DNA of 64,000 nt, taken from contig NZ_RBAH01000027.1 in NCBI RefSeq assembly GCF_003626695.1, forward strand, positions 1-64,000, read 5' to 3'. Both the position numbers and the translations under genes were made by a program. A model generated the notes under the pieces. That model was not told where the DNA came from. It made no database searches and worked only from the letters and a program-made list of their open reading frames with translations. Below are positions 52,901 through 60,048 of the stretch, piece by piece. The DNA comes from Paenibacillus ginsengarvi. GTDB taxonomy: Bacteria > Bacillota > Bacilli > Paenibacillales > NBRC-103111. Each line of letters starts with the position of its first letter. Position 1 is the stretch's first letter.

Positions 52901-53727
52901 GCGGAAATGGACGGCGGGTTGGCGATATACAGCGTGCCGAGGCGGTTTTCGTTCGTAACCCCAGCGTGCAGCGTAAACGCTCTTTGGTCGAACGCCCGGT
53001 TCCGGTCATCGTCGATCACAGTCGAAGTCCGAACCGGAACCCAGGAGCTGGCCGGATAAGGGGAATCCGGGCCATAGTAGCGAACGACGTTAAGCTTCAG
53101 TTCCGAGGCCGGTGTTAGCCGAGCTCCTCCGATCGCACTCCACGGTATGGCGACTTCTGCCGTCCAGCTCCCGTCCGGCCGCTTGTTAACGACAGGCGTA
53201 ACCTGTTTGTTCAGCACCAGATTGACGAACTTCTGCTCGCTGTCTTCGGGGTCCTGCCCCGTCCAGTTGTTGAAGCTGATCGACACCGGGTGCGAGTCCG
53301 TCGTAACATTGACCGGAATCGTATAGAAAGTGAGATCGTCTGTGCCGTTGCCAAGAACGATAAACAATCGCTCCGCCGGCGGCGGCACGTCGTACCCCGT
53401 AGAGCTTTCCAGCGAAACGTACAGCCGGTTCGGGTCGTAAACGACTTTGACAACCGTATCGTGTTCAGTCTCGAGATGATTGAAAAACGTTCGAAATCCT
53501 AGCAAGGGCAACGCTTGTCCCCAAACAGGCTCGTTCAGAATGCCATCCGTCGCAATCGGGCCGTAAGCGTTGTACGTAACGACTCCATAGCGATCATCCT
53601 GCATATCGACGCGCGGGTACTCATCGTCTCCCCCCTCCAAGGCGTACAGCCCCTGGAAAGTGACGGCTTGCAAGAGCAGCATCAGAAAGAGCAGCCAAAC
53701 GAGGCTGCGGACACGACCCGGCTTCAT
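49930..53727 (-). CDS. Giant secreted heparinase II/III-like protein with CBM9-type N-terminus
   Basis: 1265 residues. A signal peptide spans MKPGRVRSLVWLLFLMLLLQ to about LYALEG. Residues ~40-260 look like a CBM9/DOMON beta-sandwich (ATDGILNEPVWGQALPLLGF, FNNWTGQ, WSAIGG). An alpha-toroid covers ~450-720 with YPVLNHNVEYSNWIGL and ITLSYHSQTSNG; a heparinase II/III sheet domain follows with YGHDHKDPLNLSLY (about 790) and STLGHNTVVVDGKDA (about 829). By analogy with heparinase II the His/Tyr of these motifs are candidate catalytic residues (inference). The C-terminal ~300 residues form extra beta domains. GGAGGGG lies before ATG 53727. It follows a solute-binding protein gene by 44 bases. Confidence 0.85.
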   Translation of the reverse strand: MKPGRVRSLVWLLFLMLLLQAVTFQGLYALEGGDDEYPRVDMQDDRYGVVTYNAYGPIATDGILNEPVWGQALPLLGFRTFFNHLETEHDTVVKVVYDPNRLYVSLESSTGYDVPPPAERLFIVLGNGTDDLTFYTIPVNVTTDSHPVSISFNNWTGQDPEDSEQKFVNLVLNKQVTPVVNKRPDGSWTAEVAIPWSAIGGARLTPASELKLNVVRYYGPDSPYPASSWVPVRTSTVIDDDRNRAFDQRAFTLHAGVTNENRLGTLYIANPPSISAGGPAETWRPQNARLLFKSFGEKVLAFKKSSYPQLKHADMRLIWNSPSGERTIVNDAALTKHGSDYLLSFSHPAPLEDGLYRLELFAGSYGNEPGKLAVFTFDRYSLIEAGEKLYRVPPSQTAVTAVTYTPPSAEVQLLMQLIPDRVGFFATGVPHNTQLGFRSANYTWSIAKPWSITSADTLKLDYPNNTYPETHKLTVMNQKGEQVDYPYYEDSSGKRYFLSAHLWHQQRQYAVKRTKELAATDPLGAARLLYRFSQAYEGWVRINDSVWIQYPMDGSAAPPYNYYGGVWERWTSQELVALRPLADAFAEVDKTDAFELLSAEAGEDVRNRIVDRMLVPSIEAIGTYPVLNHNVEYSNWIGLIQLGKALKEPRYVHEAVKRMDEFAKSGFLFDGFWKEITLSYHSQTSNGVRGTASYAAGWTDPADYVSSITGQRFDSFDPAVKLPQIGSLLNVPNLLAYPDGSYYPINDTWAFQKAAAPQNDASLLMPAAGIAKLVRGQGAGQSQLYMTFSPKYGHDHKDPLNLSLYGEGQELLPDIGYTHTFYRQWTLSTLGHNTVVVDGKDATIQGASAKPGGKLTALNLFSGAGDVQAMQAHQENAYPGVTEYSREPWFIGFNGASGGAGYVVDLFRVAGGGKHEYTLNGDANRDAVLTANVPLADYGPYLVTGSPAIIQPAQETDTGGTSDNQYYGYIYVKDVREAQVPDGTYELTMTTKSGAADKSNLHIYGFAGSGNNRLFIGKSPSLRSTRVNGLNSDTNTEAVKYDLPKFVLRKEGTDLRSQFIHVMEPYAAGANVRIDSVEVLLSDETTGDAVIAVSYGNTTDFILSSPNNGGLPLTVGDMTLIGKMGFIRTENGAVTKMYAAGGSLLQKGIVQLTGAGTVSGDISKVTRGQVPGETDAFVTTAIVPASAVGRYVFVTHPDQTAHAYRITGITRDEAQGVTTIAIDSDPGFAYMSDETGPARPSQMLYYPATKWKGTHTFRIDLIAQL

Positions 53728-53771
53728 TTCGTTCACCCCTCCGGTTCATAATAGCTTCGCTTGTGCTTGCC

Positions 53772-55118
53772 TTATTTGCTTTTCAATTGGGCAATTTGCT
53801 TGTTGGCGGCTTCCTCCGCTTCCCGCAGCGCCGTATTGACGTCCGTTTGACCGGCCACCGTTTTATCGAACGCGCTAATTAGCGCCGCCCTTGTCGCGAT
53901 ATAATATTGATCCTTCAAATTCATCTCGCCGTAGTGAGGCGGCACAAGAGCCTTCACGTTTTTGCCCTTCAACTCCGGGATCGCGCTGCCAAGCTGGCTG
54001 ATGTAATCCACATTTTGCAGCGGCGGAGTTACACCCGTCGTCACCAGCTCGCGCTGAATGTCGTCGGAGACAAATTGCGTGATCGCCGCGAACGCTTCGT
54101 CCCTGTTTTTGCTTGTCGAGGAAATCAAGTAATACCTTACGCTCGGCTGCGGCCCTTCCTTCGGATTGCTTTGGAAGGCGGGAAACGGCGATAAATCCCA
54201 ATTCATGTCCCATTTCTCGCTGACCGCCCTGATTCCGGCATCGTTCACGCCGATTGCGATCGCCACCGTCTTATCCTTCGAGAACATCGTGCGCGATTGC
54301 GTCAGATTCGTCAGCTTCGCAGACTCGGCGTTATTCGGGACCAACGTATACAGCGGAAGGAGCCGGTCGAATACCCGCTTCCAGTAATCGTTCGACAGCG
54401 TCGCCTGCACCGTTTTCGGATCGACATATTGCGGCGCTTTCTCGTTCATATCCAGCATGGCGATAATGTCGCCGGCGAAGCCGTAATACTGGACGCCGCC
54501 TTCGACCCGGGTCAGCTTTCGCGCCGTGTCGTAAATTTGTTCCCAAGTCATCTTGTCGTTCAAGTAAGGGACGCCGAACTTGTCGAACAAATCTTTGTTG
54601 TAATAGAGCGTATAGGAGCTTACTCTTCCCGGCAGTCCGAACAGCTTGCCTCCGGTAATCCGTTTCATGGAGTCGATCGTCTCCGGAATAAACCGGTTCA
54701 GGTTGTAGTTGTACTTTTTCACCAAATCCATAATGTCCGAATCCAGCCCTACGTCGATAATCGGCTGTACATCCGGTGTCGAAATAATAATATCGATGGG
54801 CGTCTTCGCCGTTACGACGTCCTTCAGGGACGTCCCCGTTCCAGGAGCGATAAACTTGAACTTGAAGTTCGGATATTTCCGCTGGATATACTGCCCCTCC
54901 GAAGTCATAAACCCTTCGTAATTGCCGCTCAGCATCGAGTACACCGTAAGCTCCACCTGCTTGTTCGGATCAACCGGCTCCGCGGCTTTGCCTTCCGCCG
55001 GCGTTTGCGGCTTGCCGTCCGGCTTGGCCGCGGCGCCACCGTCTTCCTTGCCGCAGGCCGCCAGCAGTACCACCGCCATCATAGATGCCGCCCCCAGCCA
55101 TCTCTTGTTCCATTTCAT
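53772..55118 (-). CDS. Extracellular solute-binding lipoprotein (sugar ABC type)
   Basis: 448 residues. The lipobox VVLLAACG places lipid Cys22; a Lys/Gly/Pro-rich linker follows, then a family 1 solute-binding fold (VELTVYSMLSGNYEGF to YVSDDIQ-like C-terminal helices, with LFGLPGRVSSYTLYYNKDLFDKFG, typical for oligosaccharide binders). No permease or ATPase genes are next to it, so it must share a transporter coded elsewhere or the set was split. ATG 55118 follows GGGAGGGG; the longer frame is unsupported. First gene of a two-gene operon with the secreted heparinase-like gene. Confidence 0.9.
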   Translation of the reverse strand: MKWNKRWLGAASMMAVVLLAACGKEDGGAAAKPDGKPQTPAEGKAAEPVDPNKQVELTVYSMLSGNYEGFMTSEGQYIQRKYPNFKFKFIAPGTGTSLKDVVTAKTPIDIIISTPDVQPIIDVGLDSDIMDLVKKYNYNLNRFIPETIDSMKRITGGKLFGLPGRVSSYTLYYNKDLFDKFGVPYLNDKMTWEQIYDTARKLTRVEGGVQYYGFAGDIIAMLDMNEKAPQYVDPKTVQATLSNDYWKRVFDRLLPLYTLVPNNAESAKLTNLTQSRTMFSKDKTVAIAIGVNDAGIRAVSEKWDMNWDLSPFPAFQSNPKEGPQPSVRYYLISSTSKNRDEAFAAITQFVSDDIQRELVTTGVTPPLQNVDYISQLGSAIPELKGKNVKALVPPHYGEMNLKDQYYIATRAALISAFDKTVAGQTDVNTALREAEEAANKQIAQLKSK

Positions 55119-55199
55119 TTTCGATTTGCCCCTCCCTGAGTAGATCGTAGACCGGTTCTTCGCTCGAGTATGACAGCGTTTTCTTCCGTTCGTGCTTTG

Positions 55200-55229
55200 A
55201 TTATAGCGGACCGTATTTTTCATCAACAA
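55200..55229 (-). promoter_or_regulatory. SigA promoter of solute-binding-protein operon
   Basis: Minus-strand TTGTTG (55224-55229), 18-base spacer, perfect TATAAT (55200-55205); leader about 75 bases. Confidence 0.65.
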
Positions 55230-55240
55230 GGAATCCTTAT

Positions 55241-55324
55241 GACCTCGCATAGTATTTTCGTTACCCATTATCGCCGTTTTGGCCGGATCGTGAAACCGGA
55301 CCGACACGAGGTCATTAAAATACT
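55241..55324. promoter_or_regulatory. Paired word elements in the divergent control region
   Basis: GACCTCG-N3-AGTATTTT at 55241-55258 reappears as CGAGGTC-N3-AAAATACT at 55307-55324. Each word is the reverse complement of its partner, in the same order and spacing, with a 66-base offset. The first copy lies 12 bases upstream of the minus-35 of the solute-binding-protein promoter. Confidence 0.45.
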
Positions 55325-55415
55325 ACTAAAGGTCATCAGCCTAATCTTCTGCCCGCTTACGTTCCAAGCTACGATGTAAAAGGCAACGACTTCACACCTA
55401 CACGGAGGAATGAAT

Positions 55416-57011
55416 ATGGTACGCGAAAAAAAGGCCGACGTCGTCATCATCGGAGGAAGCCTCGGAGGCTGCGCCGCTGCGCTGGCCGCCGCACGTCTCG
55501 GCAAAACGGTCATTTTGACGGAAGAAACGGAATGGATCGGAGGCCAGCTCACAAGTCAGGCGGTACCGCCGGACGAGCACTGGAAGATCGAACAATACGG
55601 CTGCACCGGCAGCTATCGCCAGTTCCGGGACGGAGTGAGAGCGTATTACCGCCGCAACCTGCCGCTAACACCGGAGGCCGCCGCAACCTCCAACCTGAAT
55701 CCGGGAAACGCCAAAGTCAGCCGCGTCAGCCACGACCCGCGAGTCGCGCTGGCGGTTCTGCAGGAAATGCTCGCTCCTTACACGCTAAGCGGTAAACTTG
55801 TAATCCTGACCAGATGCGTGCCCGAATCCGCCGAGATGGATGGGGATCGTATCCGCTCGATTACGGTTAGGAATGTCGTGACGGGAACGGTTACGGTCGC
55901 CTCCGCCCCTTATTTTCTGGACGCCACCGACTGCGGCGAGCTGCTGCCGCTGACCGGCACCGAATATGTGACGGGAGCGGAATCCCGGAATGAAACCGGC
56001 GAGCGTCATGCGCTCGAAGGACCTGCCGATCCGCAGGACATGCAGGCGATCACGCATTGTCTGGTCGTCGATCATATCGAAGGCGGCGACTTCACGATCG
56101 ACAAGCCGAACGATTACGAGTTTTGGCGTTCGTTCCGGCCCGACTTTTGGCCCGATTTCTTTTTAAGCTTCTCCGGCGTCCGCCCTTCGACCCTTGAGCA
56201 TGTACGCTACGATCTGTTTCCCGGAGGGCAAGGACTAACGTTCTGGGAAGGCTTCTCGCTCGTGTCCTATCGGCGTCTGGCGGATAAGACCCTTTTTGCC
56301 CCCGGCACGTTTGACGGCGACATGACCGTCGTCAATTGGCCGCAGAACGATTATTTCCTTGGGTCGATCATCGACGTGGACGAAGCGGAGAAATCCCGCA
56401 ATCTCCGACGGGCCAAAGAGCTGAGCCTCTCGCTGCTGTACTGGCTGCAAACGGATGCTCCGCGGCCGGACGGCAAGACCGGCTATCCCGGCTTTCGCCT
56501 GCGTCGGGACGTTTTCGGCACGGACGACGGCCTGGCGCTTTATCCCTATATCCGCGAGTCGAGAAGAATCAAGGCGGAGTTTACGATTTTGGAGCAGCAC
56601 GTGAACCCGCAGGACCGACCGGACGGGCGAGCCGCCGCGTTCGAAGACTCCGTCGGCATCGGGCATTACGGGCTCGATCTGCATCCGAGCACCGGAAACC
56701 GCCATTATATCCATTTGGCCGCACTGCCGTTCCAAATTCCGCTGGGCAGCCTGATTCCCATCCGGGTCGACAACCTGCTTCCCGCCTGCAAAAATATCGG
56801 CACGACCCATATTACGAACGGCTGCTACCGGCTCCATCCGGTGGAGTGGAACATCGGCGAGGCATCCGGCGCCTTGGCAGCCTTTTGTCTGGAACGCGGC
56901 CACTCGCCGCGCGCCGTCAAAAACGATCCGGCGCTGCTGGCCGACTTCCAAAGCGCGCTCGCGAAGCTCGGCGTCGAGCTTGCCTGGCCGTCTTCCGTCT
57001 CCGTCCGGTAA
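55416..57011 (+). CDS. FAD-dependent oxidoreductase (FAD_oxidored family)
   Basis: About 531 residues, no signal peptide. The dinucleotide-binding motif is DVVIIGGSLGGCAAALAAARLGKTVILTEE (a G-x-S-x-G-G variant), then WIGGQLTSQ, the FLDATDCGELLPLTG motif, and a C-terminal NIGTTHITNGCYRLHPVEW with GEASGALAAFCLERG. This is the PF12831-type oxidoreductase often found in polysaccharide-use loci; its substrate is not known. ATG 55416 follows GGAGG by seven bases (ATG 55410 is too close). Divergent from the solute-binding-protein operon; upstream of the GH31-AraC gene by 160 bases. Confidence 0.88.
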   Translation: MVREKKADVVIIGGSLGGCAAALAAARLGKTVILTEETEWIGGQLTSQAVPPDEHWKIEQYGCTGSYRQFRDGVRAYYRRNLPLTPEAAATSNLNPGNAKVSRVSHDPRVALAVLQEMLAPYTLSGKLVILTRCVPESAEMDGDRIRSITVRNVVTGTVTVASAPYFLDATDCGELLPLTGTEYVTGAESRNETGERHALEGPADPQDMQAITHCLVVDHIEGGDFTIDKPNDYEFWRSFRPDFWPDFFLSFSGVRPSTLEHVRYDLFPGGQGLTFWEGFSLVSYRRLADKTLFAPGTFDGDMTVVNWPQNDYFLGSIIDVDEAEKSRNLRRAKELSLSLLYWLQTDAPRPDGKTGYPGFRLRRDVFGTDDGLALYPYIRESRRIKAEFTILEQHVNPQDRPDGRAAAFEDSVGIGHYGLDLHPSTGNRHYIHLAALPFQIPLGSLIPIRVDNLLPACKNIGTTHITNGCYRLHPVEWNIGEASGALAAFCLERGHSPRAVKNDPALLADFQSALAKLGVELAWPSSVSVR

Positions 57012-57057
57012 CCGTAGGGCGATTGCGGAACGTCCCTCGCCGACCATATCGTTATTC

Positions 57058-57083
57058 AGGCCGATCTGCTGGCAGGTCGGCCT
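57058..57083 (+). terminator. Weak hairpin after FAD oxidoreductase gene
   Basis: AGGCCGA (57058-57064) pairs with TCGGCCT (57077-57083) followed by TTCCC. It may partly terminate transcription before the GH31-AraC gene. Confidence 0.5.
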
Positions 57084-57171
57084 TTCCCTGTCCGCGGCGA
57101 TGACAAAATGTGCTAAACTGGACAATAGATCGTCTTTCATCCGGGAGCCAAGCGGCAGAGGAGGTAAACGC

Positions 57172-60048
57172 ATGTGCAGCAATTTCGCATCCATCACGCT
57201 TCAAACCGCATCCGGCTCGTTCATATGCGTCGTACCGGTCGCCCCCCATACGTTTCATATCCGCGTTAACCGGACAGGCCAGTTTGCGGAGCCGTCTCCT
57301 TTAACAAGGCTCGGAGTTGCGCTCCCGCCTGCCTGTCCGGTCAACTGGCATAAAGAACAAGACGGAGACAACTTATGTGTTCTTACAGGCGAAGCCGAAC
57401 TGCGGCTGAATCGCCAAACCGGCAGCGTCTTGTTGCAGGACGCTTCAGGCCATGTGCTGACCCGGCAAACGCGCCCTTCATACGGCGGCGGGGACGAAGG
57501 CTTCGGGGCGCAGTTTGCGCTGGCGGACGACGAGCGGATATACGGGCTAGGCGATCAGTATGACGCTCCGCTTATGAAAAGAGGCTGCACCCTGTCCATG
57601 AGCTTACACGGCAACCGGGTTCACGCCCCCGTTCCTTTGCTGCTGTCGAGCGGCGGCTGGGCGCTGCTTGTCGATACCGACGCCGAGCATACGTTCGACG
57701 TCGGACGAACATCCCCGGACGAGGTTACGTTTCACGGAAAACGCGGAGAGCTTGCCTATTATTTGATCGCTGGCGGCTCCCTCACGGAGCTGCTTGGCAA
57801 GTATATCCAATTGACCGGCCCTTCTGCGATGCTGCCTATATGGGCGTACGGCCTCAGCTTCATCTGCAACCAGCAGGCGACGGCCCGCGATATGATCGAG
57901 GACGCTCTGAAATTCAGGCGCGAAGGCATCCCGTGCGACATGATCGGACTCGAGCCAACCTGGATGGAAGGCTCGTTCGATTACGATACCCCAGTACGGT
58001 GGCATCCCGAGAAATTTTACATTCCGCAGTGGATGCCGGAAGGCGCGCACACGTTTATGGGCGCCCTGAGCACCATGGGTTTCAAGCTGAGTCTGGGATT
58101 GTATTTGCCGAAAAGCACCGGCTATGAGGCCGGTTCGGAGGCCGATTGGCCCAGTGCGTACAACTTTTTGAAACCGTTTGTCGCCCAAGGGGTGCAAGGG
58201 TTCAAGCTGTGTACGGATGTGCCCGTTCAGGAGCAGGTGCGTTTGTCCGCCGATTCCGGGGAGGAAGACGCCGAGGCGGGTCTGACCGTTGCCGCCTCAA
58301 TCAGCAAGGTCATTCAGACGGGTTATGCGCTGCAGACCGGCAAAAGGCCGATCGTTTATACGCCGGTTGGATATACCGGCGTGCATAAATATGCCGCGAT
58401 GTGGTCGGGAGGCCGCAATCAGCCGCATTTGTCCATGCTCAGCCTGGGCTTGTCGGGCATTCCAAATATGGGCGTCGATATGAATCTGCATAAGCCGGGG
58501 GGGATCCATTTCGGCTTTTTCCAGCCGTGGTCGAAGGTGAACAGTTGGGCGTACTGGCGGCATCCGCTGCTGCTCGACTCGGACCTGCTTGCCGTATTCA
58601 AGACGTACGCGAAGCTGCGCTACCGGCTGCTGCCCTACATCTATACGGCGGCCAGCGTCGCCTGCCGCACGGGGCTGCCGATCGCGAGAGCGATGGCCCT
58701 TGCCTATCCGGACGATGCCGAGGCTGTTATGCTGCAAAACGAGTACATGTTCGGGGACGAGTTTCTCGTTGCGGTGTTCACCGATGAAGTATACTTGCCC
58801 TCAGGTGAATGGATCGATTACTGGACCGGCGAAACGTTCGCTGGACCGTCCCGCCTATCGTATCGGACTCCGCCGCACGCCGGCGGGCCGCTGTTCGTCC
58901 GCGCCGGCGCGATCGTACCGATGTGGCCGGACATGGAGCACGCCGGACAGCGGCCGACGGATCGGATGGAACTGCATCTATATCCCGGCAGCGACAGAAC
59001 GTACTCGTTATATGAGGATGACGGTGAGACGCTTGGTTATTTGCAAGGCGAATCGGCAGTCACGGACATCGTCTGTACGCATGAGCGCGGCGTCTACCGC
59101 ATCGATATAGGACCGCGCACCGGCTGGTTCCGCAGTATGCCCGAGCGGCGCCAGTGGGATGTAGTTATCCATACGCGCGACAAACCGGCGATCGTCAAAG
59201 TGAATGGAGACGTATGGCGCGAAGCTGCGGGAGGGCGTAAAGCCCCGGCTCCGGCACATTGGTCGTTTTACCGCCGGGCCGGTCTGCTCCGGCTGTCGCT
59301 CGAGGAAACGGCGGACGGGTCGCAGCGGCATACCCGAGTGGAGCTGATCGATTCCGCAGAAAGGGATGTCCGTCGCTCCGAGCCGCTGCCCGCAGACAGC
59401 GGCAAAACAAACAAAACGTCCAGCGAACTGGAAAAAGAGCTCGAGATCGGACTGGAAACGGGCGACGAAGCCAAAACGCTCTCGGCACTGCGCCGGTGGT
59501 GGGAGGTCCGGATGGCGGCGGGCCGTTCGCCTGAGCTCCTTCGCGAGCATCTGCTGTATATGAATGGGCTGTACGTCCGCTCCATCGAGCGAAAAGGAAG
59601 GACGCTTGGCGAAGTGCTCGGCGAGGAGCCGCTGCCGCAGTACGAGCCAGGCGCGGACGATGAAGCCGCCCAGGCTTACGACTCGCTTGCAGAGATGGCG
59701 AAACGAATCGTGGCGTATGACAACGGACAGCGCGGCAAAACGAATGAAATCATTCGCCGGACGACCGACATTATTAGGCAGGAGCTCGATCTGGAGCTTT
59801 CGCTCCAAGCCGTAGCGGACCGGCTTCATCTGAATTCCTCCTACCTCAGCAGAAGGTTCAAAAAAGAGGTCGGCCTGTCGTTCTCCGATTATGTGCTGGA
59901 AAAAAAGATGGAGCTCGCGAAGGAGCTCCTATTGGCCGGCTCGACCGTTGGCGCGACGGCAGAGCGGACCGGATTTAAGGAAACGAGTTATTTCATTCGT
60001 GTTTTCCGCAAATATTGGGGAGTCACTCCCGGGGAAATGAAACGGTGA
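57172..60048 (+). CDS. GH31-like domain fused to AraC-family regulator
   Basis: 958 residues. Residues ~1-730 show the GH31 alpha-glucosidase architecture: an N-terminal beta-sandwich with ERIYGLGDQYDAPLMKRG, a TIM barrel (about 220-520) with GLEPTWMEGSFDYDT and SLGLSGIPNMGVDM, and distal beta domains with GGPLFVRAGAIVPMWPD. The acid/base Asp of the usual WxGD motif is Gly414 (MWSGGRN). At the nucleophile the usual KxD reads KLCTD (K345-C347-D349), ambiguous. Residues ~745-850 are a helical linker; ~858-958 are an AraC double HTH (LSLQAVADRLHLNSSYLSRRF, TGFKETSYFIRVFRKYWGVTPGEM). GAGGAGGTAAACGC gives ATG 57172. A sugar-sensing regulator is the best guess. Confidence 0.85.
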   Translation: MCSNFASITLQTASGSFICVVPVAPHTFHIRVNRTGQFAEPSPLTRLGVALPPACPVNWHKEQDGDNLCVLTGEAELRLNRQTGSVLLQDASGHVLTRQTRPSYGGGDEGFGAQFALADDERIYGLGDQYDAPLMKRGCTLSMSLHGNRVHAPVPLLLSSGGWALLVDTDAEHTFDVGRTSPDEVTFHGKRGELAYYLIAGGSLTELLGKYIQLTGPSAMLPIWAYGLSFICNQQATARDMIEDALKFRREGIPCDMIGLEPTWMEGSFDYDTPVRWHPEKFYIPQWMPEGAHTFMGALSTMGFKLSLGLYLPKSTGYEAGSEADWPSAYNFLKPFVAQGVQGFKLCTDVPVQEQVRLSADSGEEDAEAGLTVAASISKVIQTGYALQTGKRPIVYTPVGYTGVHKYAAMWSGGRNQPHLSMLSLGLSGIPNMGVDMNLHKPGGIHFGFFQPWSKVNSWAYWRHPLLLDSDLLAVFKTYAKLRYRLLPYIYTAASVACRTGLPIARAMALAYPDDAEAVMLQNEYMFGDEFLVAVFTDEVYLPSGEWIDYWTGETFAGPSRLSYRTPPHAGGPLFVRAGAIVPMWPDMEHAGQRPTDRMELHLYPGSDRTYSLYEDDGETLGYLQGESAVTDIVCTHERGVYRIDIGPRTGWFRSMPERRQWDVVIHTRDKPAIVKVNGDVWREAAGGRKAPAPAHWSFYRRAGLLRLSLEETADGSQRHTRVELIDSAERDVRRSEPLPADSGKTNKTSSELEKELEIGLETGDEAKTLSALRRWWEVRMAAGRSPELLREHLLYMNGLYVRSIERKGRTLGEVLGEEPLPQYEPGADDEAAQAYDSLAEMAKRIVAYDNGQRGKTNEIIRRTTDIIRQELDLELSLQAVADRLHLNSSYLSRRFKKEVGLSFSDYVLEKKMELAKELLLAGSTVGATAERTGFKETSYFIRVFRKYWGVTPGEMKR

